A stretch of 64,000 nt of DNA from DATEDA01 sp963754305 (GCA_963754305.1 CAVWFR010000048.1:88372-152371); one strand, 5' to 3'; positions 1 to 8,689 are shown, counted from the first letter of the stretch. A program made the numbers and translations. The notes: generated by a model not told the origin, from the sequence alone.

Positions 1-447
1 CTCCTCGTCGCGACGACCGTGATCGAGGTCGGCGTCGACGTGTCCAATGCTTCGCTGATGGTGATCGAGCATGCCGAGCGGTTCGGCCTCGCGCAGCTCC
101 ACCAGCTCCGCGGAAGAGTCGGGCGCGGCGCCGACGCGAGCATCTGCATCCTGCTCTACGAGAATCCGCTGTCCGAGGCGGCGCGCGTGCGGCTCAAGGT
201 GATCTTCGAGCACGCCGACGGCTTCCGCATCGCGCACGAGGACATGCTGCTGCGGGGCCCGGGCGAATACCTCGGCGCGCGCCAGAGCGGCCTGCCGCTG
301 CTGCGGTTCGCGGACCTGGTGCGGGACGAGGGTCTCGTCGCCGCCGCGCGCGCCGCCGCGGAGCTGATGCTCGATCGGCATCCGGACGCCGCGGCGCGCC
401 ACGCCGCGCGCTGGATGAGCGGGCGCAGCGAGTTGATGGCGGTGTGA
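1..447 (+). CDS. recG: ATP-dependent DNA helicase RecG, C-terminal part
   Basis: Open at the window edge, so only about 148 C-terminal residues are visible. They contain the last helicase motifs of RecG: a TTVIEVGVDVSNA segment (motif V region) and HQLRGRVGRG (motif VI with the arginine finger), followed by the RecG-type tail with RGPGEYLGARQSG. RecG remodels stalled replication forks and Holliday junctions in the cytoplasm. The stop codon overlaps the GTG start of the next gene by 4 bases, so the two are probably cotranscribed. No damage is seen in the visible part. Confidence 0.95.
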   Translation, partial: LLVATTVIEVGVDVSNASLMVIEHAERFGLAQLHQLRGRVGRGADASICILLYENPLSEAARVRLKVIFEHADGFRIAHEDMLLRGPGEYLGARQSGLPLLRFADLVRDEGLVAAARAAAELMLDRHPDAAARHAARWMSGRSELMAV

Positions 448-1451
448 CCGGGTACGATCGGCCCGTGTCCGATTCGCCGATGTCGGAACCCCCCGTATCC
501 GATTCCCCCGTATCCGATTCCGCCGTGTCTGATTCCCCGCGATCCGCGCCCGAGCTTCGCCACCGCATCGTGCTCTACGAGCGTCTGATGCGGCTCGACA
601 AGCCGATCGGGACGCTGCTCCTACTCTGGCCGACGCTGTGGGCGGTGTGGATCGCCGCGTTCGGCCGCCCGCACTGGGCGACGGTCTGGATCTTCGCGCT
701 CGGCACGCTTCTCATGCGCTCGGCCGGCTGCGTGGTGAACGATGTCTGGGACGCGGGGTACGACGCGCGGGTGAAACGCACCCGCGACCGGCCTGTCGCC
801 ACCGGCGAGGTGAGCCGGCGCGAGGCCCTCCTGCTCGGCGCGACGCTCGCGCTGATGGCGTTCGCGCTAGTGCTCCACTTCAACCCTTTCACGATCGCGC
901 TATCGTTCGTCGCGCTCGCGCTCGCGGTGACCTATCCGCTCACCAAGCGCTTTCTCCTCTTGCCGCAGGCCTATCTCGGCATCGCGTTCGGGTTCGGGAT
1001 CCCGATGGCATTCGCCGCCCAGGTCGACGAGCTGCCGGCGACCGCCTGGTGGCTCCTCGCGGCCAACGTCCTGTGGGCGGTGGCCTACGATACCGAGTAC
1101 GCGATGGTCGATCGCGACGACGACCTCCAGATCGGCATCCGGACGTCGGCGATCGCGTTCGGTCGCTACGATGTCGCGGCGACGATGGCGTGCTATGGCG
1201 GAATGCTCGCGATTCTCGCCTGGGTCGGGGTGTACGAGAAGCTCGCCTGGCCTTACTATGCCGGGCTTGCGATCGCCGCCGTGCTCATGGGCTATCACTA
1301 CACGCTCATCCGCGGCCGCACGCGCGAGGGCTGCTTCAAGGCCTTCCTCCACAACAACTGGGTGGGTGCGGCGATCTTCGCCGGCATCGCAGCGGCGTAC
1401 GCGCTCGGCGGCGCTTGGCCGCGCTGGGCATCGTCCGGCGCGGTCAACTGA
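444..1451 (+). CDS. ubiA: 4-hydroxybenzoate polyprenyltransferase UbiA
   Basis: Integral membrane prenyltransferase that attaches the polyprenyl tail to 4-hydroxybenzoate in ubiquinone synthesis. Both Asp-rich motifs are present: NDVWDAGYD near residue 99 and YDTEYAMVDRDDD near residue 215, which bind Mg-diphosphate. Multiple hydrophobic helices lie around and between them. The core begins at about residue 45 (LYERLMRLDKPIGTLLLLWP), as usual for the family. It is preceded by an unusual Ser-Asp-Ser-Pro-rich leader made of short in-frame DNA repeats, so the true start may be a later GTG (465 or within the repeats). The GTG at 444 overlaps the recG stop. With ubiD downstream it forms a ubiquinone gene group. 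Confidence 0.93.
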   Translation: MTGYDRPVSDSPMSEPPVSDSPVSDSAVSDSPRSAPELRHRIVLYERLMRLDKPIGTLLLLWPTLWAVWIAAFGRPHWATVWIFALGTLLMRSAGCVVNDVWDAGYDARVKRTRDRPVATGEVSRREALLLGATLALMAFALVLHFNPFTIALSFVALALAVTYPLTKRFLLLPQAYLGIAFGFGIPMAFAAQVDELPATAWWLLAANVLWAVAYDTEYAMVDRDDDLQIGIRTSAIAFGRYDVAATMACYGGMLAILAWVGVYEKLAWPYYAGLAIAAVLMGYHYTLIRGRTREGCFKAFLHNNWVGAAIFAGIAAAYALGGAWPRWASSGAVN

Positions 1452-1470
1452 CGGTAACGGGAAAAGAGGC

Positions 1471-2265
1471 ATGGATCTGGGTTTGAAGGACCGGGTAGTG
1501 CTCATCACCGGCGGCAGCAAGGGCATCGGGCTCGCGTGCGCGAAGGCGTTTCTCGCCGAAGGCGCGAAAGTCGCGATCGCCTCGCGCAGCAAGGTGAACC
1601 TCGTCTCGGCGGACCGCCAGCTGAAGGCGCTCGGCCAGGGTCAGGAGGTGGTGAAGGTCGCCGCGGACCTGCTCGACCCCGTGAACGCGCGGCGGATGGC
1701 GGCCGAGGTCGAGCAGGCGCTGGGACCGATCGACGTGCTCGTCAACTCCGCCGGGGCGGCGAAGCGCACACCGGCGGAGGACCTGACGCCGGAGGCGTGG
1801 CGTGCCGCCATGGATGCGAAGTACTTTACCTACGTGCACGCGATCGACGCGGTCATCAAGGGCATGGCGGCACGCAAGCGCGGTGCGATCGTCAATGTCG
1901 TCGGCTCCGGCGGCAAGGTCGCCAGCCCGTCGCACCTCGCGGGCGGCGCGGCGAACGCGGCGCTGATGCTGATCTCCGCCGGGCTCGCCAACGCGTACGG
2001 TCGCGTGGGCATCCGCGTGAACGCCGTGAACCCCGGCGCCACCCTCACCGACCGGCTGAAGCAGGGCATGGAAGCCGACGCGAAGACCGGGGGAATCACC
2101 CCCGAGCAGGCCCTCGAGCGCGCCACCGCGAGAGTCGCGCTCGGGCGCCTCGCCGAGCCCGACGAGATCGCCAACGTCGTGGTCTTCCTCGCCTCGGACC
2201 GGGCGAGCTACGTCACCGGCACGATCGTCGCGATGGATGGCGCGGCCGTGCCGATCGTCGTCTGA
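1471..2265 (+). CDS. SDR-family oxidoreductase with atypical active site
   Basis: 264-residue Rossmann protein of the short-chain dehydrogenase family. The cofactor motif TGGSKGIG is at residues 13-20 and NSAG is in place of the usual NNAG. The C-terminal half keeps the family pattern RVNAVNPG and the YVTG tail. The expected catalytic YxxxK is absent: at the aligned position the sequence reads HLAGGAANAAL, so Tyr aligns with Gly and Lys with Asn. It may be a divergent SDR with altered chemistry or a non-catalytic binder; the substrate cannot be deduced. The start ATG lies 19 bases after the ubiA stop, with a GGGAAAAGAGGC ribosome-binding region, so it probably belongs to the same operon. Confidence 0.85.
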   Translation: MDLGLKDRVVLITGGSKGIGLACAKAFLAEGAKVAIASRSKVNLVSADRQLKALGQGQEVVKVAADLLDPVNARRMAAEVEQALGPIDVLVNSAGAAKRTPAEDLTPEAWRAAMDAKYFTYVHAIDAVIKGMAARKRGAIVNVVGSGGKVASPSHLAGGAANAALMLISAGLANAYGRVGIRVNAVNPGATLTDRLKQGMEADAKTGGITPEQALERATARVALGRLAEPDEIANVVVFLASDRASYVTGTIVAMDGAAVPIVV

Positions 2266-2287
2266 CCGGCGAGCGGGAGCGGGTCCG

Positions 2288-2878
2288 GTGGGCGGGTTCG
2301 AGTTGCTGAACCGATTCGCCGCTCCGGTCTATCCCCAGCTCGCCGCGGGCGAGCGCGCGATCACCGATGTCCGCATGGGCGGCGATACCGCCGTGCTCAC
2401 CGATCGCCGGGTCGTGGTCGCGGGACAGAACTTCGAGCAGAGCCTGCCGCTCGCGCACATCGCGCTGGTGCGGGTGCGGTTCGAGCGCATCGCCCGCGAC
2501 CTCGTGCTGGCCGCGGTGGCGATCCTCGCCGCGGTCGTCCTTTTCACGATCGCTTCGCCGGCGCGCACCTTCCTGCTGAACCAGACGGTCGCCCTGGAGC
2601 CACACGCGCAAGCCGAGCGCGAGGCGAACGAGGGCAACTCGCTCGCCCAGGGCGTGCAGCGGTTGGTGGGAGTGCTCGCCTCCATCGCGCGGGCGCTCCC
2701 GTTCTTCGGCTGGCTGCTCATCATTGCCGCCGCAGCGAAGCTCGGGCTCGGGATCCTGGGGCGCACCGTCGTTACCGTCGCCGCGAGCGGCGGTGAGATC
2801 GAGTTCGCCAAACGCGGCCGCGACCGGTCGCTGCACGAGTTCATCGCCGAGGTCGGACGGCAGCTGCCCGCGCCATGA
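2288..2878 (+). CDS. membrane protein of unknown function
   Basis: About 196 residues, unrecognised. The N-terminal ~70 residues look like a small beta domain (TDVRMGGDTAVLTDRRVVV), reminiscent of PH-like domains that precede membrane segments, but this is only a resemblance. Two hydrophobic segments follow, at about residues 76-94 and 137-160, then a short polar tail. I chose the GTG at 2288, which has a purine-rich GAGCGGGAGCG upstream; an earlier ATG at 2237 would overlap the SDR gene. Its stop overlaps the ubiD start (ATGA), which suggests translational coupling. Confidence 0.75.
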   Translation: MGGFELLNRFAAPVYPQLAAGERAITDVRMGGDTAVLTDRRVVVAGQNFEQSLPLAHIALVRVRFERIARDLVLAAVAILAAVVLFTIASPARTFLLNQTVALEPHAQAEREANEGNSLAQGVQRLVGVLASIARALPFFGWLLIIAAAAKLGLGILGRTVVTVAASGGEIEFAKRGRDRSLHEFIAEVGRQLPAP

Positions 2879-4377
2879 AGTACCGCGACCTCCGCGACTT
2901 CATCGCGCGGCTCGAGCGGCTGGGCGAGCTGAAGCGCGTCGCGGCCGAGATCGATCCGCGGCTCGAGATGACCGAGATCTGCGACCGCGTGCTGAAGGCG
3001 GGCGGGCCGGCGGTGCTGTTCGAGCGGCCGAAGGGGCACACGATTCCGGTGCTCGGCAACCTTTTCGGCACCACGCGGCGGGTGGCGCTTGCGTTGGGAG
3101 TCGATGCCGGGGTCGCTGCTGGCGGGACCGGCGGCGCCAACACGCTGGCCGCGTTGCGGGACATCGGCAAGCTTCTCGCATTCCTCAAGGAGCCCGAGCC
3201 GCCGCAGGGCTTCAAGGACGTGATCGAGCGCTGGATCCCGATTGGCCGCGAAGTGATCCACATGGCGCCGAAGGTGGTCACGAGCGCGCCGTGCCAGGAG
3301 CTTGCCTGGGACGGGCGCGACCTCGATCTCGGCCGGCTGCCGATCCAGACCTGCTGGCCGGACGATGCGGCGCCGCTCATCACCTGGGGTCTCGTCATCA
3401 CCCGCGGGCCGCGCCGAAAGCGCCAGAACCTCGGCATCTACCGCCAGCAGGTCATCGCGCCGGATAAGGTCATCATGCGCTGGCTCGCGCACCGCGGCGG
3501 CGCGCTCGACTTCCGCGATCACTGCGAGGCGCAGCCGGGAACGCCGTTCCCGGTCGCGGTCGCGCTCGGCGCCGACCCGGCCACGATTCTCGGGGCGGTC
3601 ACGCCGGTGCCCGACACGCTCTCGGAGTATCAGTTCGCGGGGCTCCTGAGGGGCGCACGCACCGAGGTCGTGAAGTGCATCGGCTCCGACCTGCAGGTGC
3701 CCGCCACGGCGGAGATCGTTCTCGAGGGAGCGATCCACCCCGGAGAGGGCGCGCTCGAGGGCCCGTTCGGCGACCACACGGGCTACTACAACGAGCGGGA
3801 GCGTTTCCCGGTCTTCACCCTCGAGCGCATCACGATGCGCCGCGACCCGCTCTATCACTCGACCTACACCGGGAAGCCGCCCGACGAGCCGGCGGTGCTC
3901 GGCATGGCGCTGAACGAGGTGTTCGTGCCGATCCTGCAGCGCCAGTTCCCCGAGATCGTGGACTTCTACCTGCCCCCCGAGGGCTGTTCCTACCGCCTCG
4001 CGGTGGCGAGCCTGCGCAAGGCTTATCCGGGTCACGCCAAGCGCGTCATGTTCGGGATCTGGAGCTTCCTGCGGCAGTTCATGTATACGAAGATCGTGCT
4101 GGTGGTCGACGACGACGTGAACGTCCGGGACTGGAAGGAAGTGATCTGGGCGCTGACGACGCGCGTTGACGCCGCGCGCGACGTGACGATCGTCGAGCAC
4201 ACGCCGATCGACTACCTCGATTTCGCGAGCCCGGTCGCGGGGCTCGGCTCGAAGATGGGTATCGACGCGACCAACAAGTGGCCCGGTGAGACCGCGCGCA
4301 GCTGGGGCAAGCCGATCGCCATGGACGCCGCGGTGAAGCGGCGGGTCGACGAGCTGTGGCAGTCTCTGGGCCTATAG
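2875..4377 (+). CDS. ubiD: UbiD-family (de)carboxylase
   Basis: 500 residues, the normal length for 3-octaprenyl-4-hydroxybenzoate carboxy-lyase, a cytoplasmic prenylated-FMN enzyme of ubiquinone synthesis. The N-terminal RDLRDFIARLERLGELKRV, the central GPFGDHTGYY and FPEIVDFYLPPEGCSYRLAV segments, and the C-terminal TNKWPGET region follow UbiD throughout. It starts inside the stop of the preceding membrane-protein gene. Given ubiA in the same run, the ubiquinone role is favoured over aromatic-acid catabolic UbiD paralogues. The flavin prenyltransferase ubiX is not in the window. Confidence 0.93.
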   Translation: MKYRDLRDFIARLERLGELKRVAAEIDPRLEMTEICDRVLKAGGPAVLFERPKGHTIPVLGNLFGTTRRVALALGVDAGVAAGGTGGANTLAALRDIGKLLAFLKEPEPPQGFKDVIERWIPIGREVIHMAPKVVTSAPCQELAWDGRDLDLGRLPIQTCWPDDAAPLITWGLVITRGPRRKRQNLGIYRQQVIAPDKVIMRWLAHRGGALDFRDHCEAQPGTPFPVAVALGADPATILGAVTPVPDTLSEYQFAGLLRGARTEVVKCIGSDLQVPATAEIVLEGAIHPGEGALEGPFGDHTGYYNERERFPVFTLERITMRRDPLYHSTYTGKPPDEPAVLGMALNEVFVPILQRQFPEIVDFYLPPEGCSYRLAVASLRKAYPGHAKRVMFGIWSFLRQFMYTKIVLVVDDDVNVRDWKEVIWALTTRVDAARDVTIVEHTPIDYLDFASPVAGLGSKMGIDATNKWPGETARSWGKPIAMDAAVKRRVDELWQSLGL

Positions 4378-4419
4378 GTTCTGAACAGCCGATTTCGAAC
4401 TGGCGGAAGGAGAGCTGAA

Positions 4420-4764
4420 ATGGCCGATACCGTGGCCGACGACAAGAAAGTGAAGGACGTGGCGCTGCTCGTCTACATCCTGCAGGCCGTGGGGTTCTTT
4501 ATCGGCATCACGTGGATCGTGGCCCTGATCATCAACTACGTTAAGCGCGACGACGTGCGCGGCACCTGGGTCGAATCGCACTTCGAATGGCAGATCAAGA
4601 CGTTCTGGATCGGGCTCGCGCTCGGCATCGTCGGCGCGCTCACCATCTTCATCCTGATCGGCTTCCCGATCCTGTTCGCACTCACGATCTGGGTGATCTA
4701 CCGCATCGTGAAGGGCTGGCTCGCGCTGAACGACGGCAAGCCGCTCGGCAACGGATTCTTCTAG
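4420..4764 (+). CDS. DUF4870-type small membrane protein
   Basis: 114 residues with an N-terminal hydrophobic helix (about 12-40) and two more (about 62-105). It resembles DUF4870/Tic20-like proteins, with the typical pattern of a short charged loop carrying GTWVESHFEWQIKTFW between helices and an IYRIVKGWLALNDGKP tail. No enzymatic residues are known for this family and the function is unknown. The start has a strong ribosome-binding site (GGAAGGAGAG about 8 bases upstream). Its paralogue follows one base after its stop. Confidence 0.82.
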   Translation: MADTVADDKKVKDVALLVYILQAVGFFIGITWIVALIINYVKRDDVRGTWVESHFEWQIKTFWIGLALGIVGALTIFILIGFPILFALTIWVIYRIVKGWLALNDGKPLGNGFF

Positions 4765-4765
4765 C

Positions 4766-5170
4766 ATGGCGGCAACCGAGAACCCGTCCGGCGCCGAGCC
4801 GATGCGCTCGGTGGTGACGGTCGCGAATATCGTCTATGCCCTGCACACGTTCGCGATCATCATCGGCATCGCGGGCAGTGCGACCGTGGTCGGCAGCTTC
4901 GTCGGGAGCGTGCCGTCGATCATCGCGGTGATCCTGAACTACATCAAGCGCGGCGATGCGCGCGGCACCTGGGCGGAGTCGCACTACCGCTGGCAGATCC
5001 GCACCTTCTGGTTCGCGCTGCTCTGGGCGATCATCGGCGTGGTGCTGATCATAACGATCCTAGGCGCGGTCTTCGGTATTCCGATCCTGGGTGTACTGAC
5101 GCTCTGGCTCGTCTACCGCATCGCGCGCGGCTGGCTGCGGCTGCGCGACAAGCGACCGATGTACGTCTAG
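4766..5170 (+). CDS. DUF4870-type small membrane protein, paralogue
   Basis: 134 residues, clearly paralogous to the preceding gene: the loop reads GTWAESHYRWQIRTFWF and the tail VYRIARGWLRLRDKRP. It has a longer polar N-terminus with about 18 extra residues before the first helix. Three or four hydrophobic segments place it in the inner membrane. The two are adjacent with almost no spacer, so they are presumably made together and may form a hetero-oligomer (inference). Its 3' end overlaps by 4 bases the convergent gene on the other strand. Confidence 0.82.
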   Translation: MAATENPSGAEPMRSVVTVANIVYALHTFAIIIGIAGSATVVGSFVGSVPSIIAVILNYIKRGDARGTWAESHYRWQIRTFWFALLWAIIGVVLIITILGAVFGIPILGVLTLWLVYRIARGWLRLRDKRPMYV

Positions 5171-5709
5171 TTGTCGCGGATCTGGAGCACGAGCGCACGC
5201 GGCAGCCCGAGCCGCGGCGCGCGGAAATCGATCTCGAACGTCAGGACGAGCGCGTCGCCGTCACCGTTGAAAGCGCGCACGAAATGCTCGGCATCCGGGG
5301 CAGGCCGGGATGCCGCGCCGGCGAGGAACACGCGCTTGCCGTCGCGGGCTTCCGTCGGCGCGTCCTCCGCCGCCGACGCCCTGTCGGCCACCCGCCGCAG
5401 GCGAGGCCGCGCCGGGTCCGTGCCGACGTCCAGCTCGAACAGCTTGTCCTCCGCAGCGCGCACCGCGCGAAGCGTCCGTCCATCCGCGCTCAATCCGAAC
5501 GATCGCAGCTCGCCCCGCCCGCCGACCCAGAGCGTGTGCACGATCTTGCCGTAGCGGTCCGACCCGCGCCGCGCATCGACTGTCACGAGCTTGTCGGAAG
5601 CGTCGCCGACGCCGCTCGTCCAGATGTAGAGGTACGCCTGGTGGGCGTGCGCGGCGCCGCACACGAGAGCGCCCGCCAGCGCCGCCCCGGCGATCATCGA
5701 ACGGGACAT
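5167..5709 (-). CDS. secreted propeller-like protein with SBP56-like N-terminus
   Basis: 180 residues with a clear Sec signal peptide (hydrophobic core AGAALAGALVCGAAHA, cleavage after AHA about residue 22). The mature start, YLYIWTSGVGDASDKLVTVD then RYGKIVHTLWVGG, recalls the first blade of selenium-binding/methanethiol-oxidase (SBP56) proteins, and the GLSADGRTLRA segment resembles a propeller blade. Those proteins exceed 400 residues, so this is either a short relative or a convergent small propeller fragment. No metal ligands could be assigned. The assignment is tentative. Confidence 0.55.
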   Translation of the reverse strand: MSRSMIAGAALAGALVCGAAHAHQAYLYIWTSGVGDASDKLVTVDARRGSDRYGKIVHTLWVGGRGELRSFGLSADGRTLRAVRAAEDKLFELDVGTDPARPRLRRVADRASAAEDAPTEARDGKRVFLAGAASRPAPDAEHFVRAFNGDGDALVLTFEIDFRAPRLGLPRALVLQIRDN

Positions 5710-5815
5710 CTCGCCTCCTGATCACCGACTACGGCGCGAGCTTGCCTCATGCGCAATCTTCCCCGCCGGCTCCATCCCTGGGCCGTGCAAACGTCCCGTC
5801 CGGTATAACGCGTGC

Positions 5816-5843
5816 TTGATCGTTCATCGTTGTCGGGTAAGAT
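5816..5843 (+). promoter_or_regulatory. candidate sigma-70 promoter for the transglycosylase gene
   Basis: TTGATC at 5816-5821 and TAAGAT at 5838-5843 are separated by 16 bases, about 70 bases upstream of the transglycosylase start. It lies in the only sizeable divergent intergenic stretch of the left arm (5710-5912). This is a pattern match only. Confidence 0.35.
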
Positions 5844-5912
5844 TGGCCGGAGGGGTAGCATATTCCGGGCCGCCGCCCTCGGCGGCTTGCATCAGCCCTG
5901 ATCGGACGAACA

Positions 5913-6626
5913 ATGCTCGAGCCAAGACGAGTTGCGTTGGGCACCCGCCGCCACCTCGGCCAGGTGGCCGCGGCGGCGCTCGTCGCGCTCGGCGGCCCGG
6001 TGTTCGCCGACGTGTACTCGTTCACGGACGACGATGGCACGGTCCGCTTCTCCAACCAGCCCGACGACCCGCGCTACAAGCTCTTCCTGCGGGATCCCTC
6101 CGAGTACAAGCTGAAGGACACGAAAGAGCTGCGCAACCTCCGCAACCCCGGCGACTACCGCCTGCGCGCGCCGTGGGGCAAGAAGGCCGACCCCGATCTC
6201 CTCCAGAACCCGCTGCTCGAAGGCAAGCCGTTCCAGGACCACGTCATCGAGGCGGCGAGGGATACGCGGCTCGACCCGGCGCTGATCCACGCCGTGATCA
6301 CCGCCGAGTCGAACTACAACCCGAACGCCGTGAGCCACAAGGGCGCCCAGGGCCTCATGCAGCTCATGCCCGACACCGCGCGGCGGTACGGCGTGACGAC
6401 GAAGGAGATCAAGCAGCCGGGCAAGAACATCAAGGCGGGCTCGCAGTATCTCGCCGATCTCATCCGGATGTTCGACGGCGACATCCGGCTCGCGCTCGCG
6501 GGCTATAACGCCGGCGAGAACGTCGTCGTCCGCTACGGCCACAAGGTCCCGCCGTACGCCGAGACGCAGGCCTATGTGCCGCGGGTGCTCCGCGTCTACG
6601 ACCAGCTCCGCTTGCCCGGCGGCTGA
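5913..6626 (+). CDS. secreted lytic murein transglycosylase with DUF4124 domain
   Basis: 237 residues. A signal peptide ends near residue 32 (AAAALVALGGPVFA). It is followed by a DUF4124 domain (VYSFTDDDGTVRFSNQ), a linker, and an SLT (GH23) domain from about residue 105. The catalytic Glu is E132 in VITAESNYNP. The family motifs GAQGLMQLMP and ALAGYNAGE are intact. It would cleave peptidoglycan glycan strands in the periplasm with 1,6-anhydro product formation. Monocistronic in appearance. The DUF4124-SLT order is common in beta- and gammaproteobacteria. A start further upstream is not supported. Confidence 0.9.
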   Translation: MLEPRRVALGTRRHLGQVAAAALVALGGPVFADVYSFTDDDGTVRFSNQPDDPRYKLFLRDPSEYKLKDTKELRNLRNPGDYRLRAPWGKKADPDLLQNPLLEGKPFQDHVIEAARDTRLDPALIHAVITAESNYNPNAVSHKGAQGLMQLMPDTARRYGVTTKEIKQPGKNIKAGSQYLADLIRMFDGDIRLALAGYNAGENVVVRYGHKVPPYAETQAYVPRVLRVYDQLRLPGG

Positions 6627-6676
6627 CCGCCTGCAATGAATCGGTCATCTCGCGCGCCTAGACTCGAGCGCGAGCC

Positions 6677-6968
6677 GTGCGGATCCTCTTCCTCTCCGAC
6701 GTGTACTTCCCGCGCATCAACGGCGTCTCGACCTCGATCCAGACCTTCCGTCGCGAGCTCGCGGCGATCGGCCTGGTCGGACCGAAGATTTCGCCGGTGG
6801 CGGAGCACGCCGGTCCGGCATGGCGTGCGTTGCGGGGCCGGGGAGTTGCCGGGGCGGACCTCAGCGAGGCGTTGATCGGCGCCGTCGTCGCGGTCCGTCG
6901 CGATACTAAGCATCGTGACGTTCGATAGTCGCGCTGCCAAGCTCCCGGGCGACGAGCTCCTCGCCTGA
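6677..6968 (+). pseudogene. glycosyltransferase family 4, broken remnant
   Basis: The first ~33 codons from the GTG at 6677 encode a typical GT4 N-terminus (MRILFLSDVYFPRINGVSTS). Similarity then stops abruptly near 6775 and the rest of the ~380-residue enzyme is missing. A short segment just before galE (AAKLPGDELLA then stop at 6968) could be the original C-terminus, which would mean a large internal deletion; this is inference. Position 6776-6900 is unrecognised. Confidence 0.6.
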
Positions 6969-6973
6969 ACCGC

Positions 6974-7981
6974 ATGCGAACCCTAGTCACCGGCGGCGCC
7001 GGCTACATCGGCTCTCACACCTGCGTCGAACTGCTCGCCGCCGGCCACGAAATCGTAATCATCGACGATCTCTCCAACGCGAGCCCGCTTGCGATCGAGC
7101 GCATCCAGCGCATCGCCGGCAGGCGTGTCGAGTTCGTCCACGCGCGCGTGCAGGACGAGGCTGTGATCGCCGCAGCGACTCCGGCGCGCATCGACGCGGC
7201 AATTCACTTCGCAGCGTTCAAGGCGGTCGGTGAGTCGGTCGCAAAGCCGCTCGCGTACTACGAGAACAATCTCGGGAGCCTCGCGAGCCTCATCCGCCTC
7301 CTCGGCGAGCGCGGCGCGAAGCACATCGTGTTCAGCTCCTCCGCGACCGTCTACGGCGAGCCCGATCGCGTCCCGATCCCGGAGTCGGCCCCGCTGAAAC
7401 CGACCAATCCCTATGGCTGGACGAAACGGCTCGGCGAGCAGGTGCTCCGTGATCTCGCAGCCGCCGAGCCAGACTGGAAGGTCACGCTCTTGCGCTACTT
7501 CAACCCCGTCGGCGCCCACGCCAGCGGGCTCATCGGCGAAGATCCGCGCGGTATCCCGAACAACCTCATGCCGGTGATCTCGCAGGTCGCGGTCGGCCGG
7601 CTGCCGGAGTTGAAGGTGTACGGCGATGACTATCCGACGCGCGACGGCACCGGTGTGCGCGACTACCTGCACGTCGTGGATCTGGCCGTGGGGCACGTCC
7701 GCGCGCTCGAACGCGCCGGCCGAAACGGGCTGCTCACCGTCAATCTCGGCACCGGCCTCGGACACAGCGTGCTCGAGGTGGTACGCGCATTCGAAGCCGC
7801 GTCCGGCCGTACGATCGCCCACCGCATCGTTGCGCGGCGCCCGGGCGACGTGGCCGAGGTCTACGCGGACGCGTCGCTCGCCGCAAGCGCATTGGGCTGG
7901 AAAGCCGAACGCGGGATCGATGAGATGTGCCGCGACGCGTGGAACTGGCAGTCGCGCAACCCCGAGGGCTACCGCGCGTGA
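6974..7981 (+). CDS. galE: UDP-glucose 4-epimerase GalE
   Basis: 335 residues, full length. The NAD motif TGGAGYIGS is at residues 5-13. The catalytic Ser-Tyr-Lys triad is visible as FSSSATVYGEP and YGWTK (Y147, K151). The substrate-binding NNLMPVISQVA and the C-terminal DVAEVYADAS segment follow GalE rather than decarboxylases. It interconverts UDP-glucose and UDP-galactose (or the GlcNAc/GalNAc pair) and supplies sugar nucleotides for the glycan genes in the window. It follows a broken glycosyltransferase, and its stop overlaps the start of a small ORF by 4 bases. Confidence 0.94.
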   Translation: MRTLVTGGAGYIGSHTCVELLAAGHEIVIIDDLSNASPLAIERIQRIAGRRVEFVHARVQDEAVIAAATPARIDAAIHFAAFKAVGESVAKPLAYYENNLGSLASLIRLLGERGAKHIVFSSSATVYGEPDRVPIPESAPLKPTNPYGWTKRLGEQVLRDLAAAEPDWKVTLLRYFNPVGAHASGLIGEDPRGIPNNLMPVISQVAVGRLPELKVYGDDYPTRDGTGVRDYLHVVDLAVGHVRALERAGRNGLLTVNLGTGLGHSVLEVVRAFEAASGRTIAHRIVARRPGDVAEVYADASLAASALGWKAERGIDEMCRDAWNWQSRNPEGYRA

Positions 7982-8199
7982 TCCTTCGCCACCGCCTGCC
8001 CAACGGCAAGGCGTCGTTCGGCCCGCTTTCCTGGGTGCGATCGCTCGAGACCTGGGTGATTCGATCGTTGTTCGGTCACGCTCCGAACTCGAAGCCACCC
8101 GTTTTCATCGAGCCTCCGTACCGCGCTCGCTACGCCGCCTTGCTCGACCTCACACCCGCGGCCGCGTATCCGGCATCTTTACCGCGCGCTCTTCGCTGA
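7978..8199 (+). CDS. short hypothetical protein, probably truncated
   Basis: 73 residues from a GTG that overlaps the galE stop (GTGA), which suggests it was a cotranscribed gene. The sequence (VILRHRLPNGKASFGPLSW and onward) is not recognised. It runs out at the edge of the ISL3/IS256 insertion zone, so the visible product is probably the N-terminus of a longer gene cut by transposition. No motif, signal peptide or clear membrane segment is seen. Confidence 0.4.
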   Translation: MILRHRLPNGKASFGPLSWVRSLETWVIRSLFGHAPNSKPPVFIEPPYRARYAALLDLTPAAAYPASLPRALR

Positions 8200-8233
8200 C
8201 CACCCATTCGCCCAGGGTGCCGGCGGCTGTGGG

Positions 8234-8611
8234 ATGCATACGCCTTTCCCGGGTTTGGTCCGCAAGGCACCGTGCGCGGGGTGTTCGGTGATCCGAAGGC
8301 GCGTGTCATCACCCTTGTACGGCGCTCAAAAAAACGCTCTGCGGCGGTTGCCGACGAGCGCACCGGGCTGGTACGACCGGCGCACGCGCCGCACGCGCGA
8401 GCTGTCCTGCGGCGATGCGCGCATCTACCTCGAATTCGAGGTTCGACGCGTACAGTGCAAGAGCTGCGGCACAGTGAAGCGCGAGCACCTGGAGTTCCTC
8501 GCCGACAACCCGTTCTACACCAAGCGCTTTGCCCATTGCGTGGGTCGGCGCTGCCGCTCCGCGACGATCAAGGACATCGCCCAGGAGTGGCAGTGTCCCG
8601 TTCTTAGTTGA
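8234..8611 (+). pseudogene. ISL3-family transposase, 5' fragment
   Basis: Encodes the N-terminal zinc-finger region of an ISL3 transposase: CKSCGTVKREHLEFLADNPF, then KRFAHCVGRRCRSATIKDIAQEW. The match stops at 8590 where IS256-type DNA on the opposite strand begins. The C-terminal part resumes at 9530. About 150 residues of the middle (including the first catalytic Asp) are missing, so insertion was accompanied by deletion. Non-functional. Confidence 0.75.
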
Positions 8612-8689
8612 AGCTTTGGACGGCGGTCCGTTCACAGGCTAGGCAGCGCGCGTCGTCACGTCAACCTCCTCGACTGATCGCCGAGTGCA

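Noticed and set aside
2329..4200. 623-residue minus-strand ORF across the ubiD gene
   Set aside because: Antisense shadow of ubiD and the preceding gene in GC-rich DNA; Arg/His/Asp-rich composition with no motifs.
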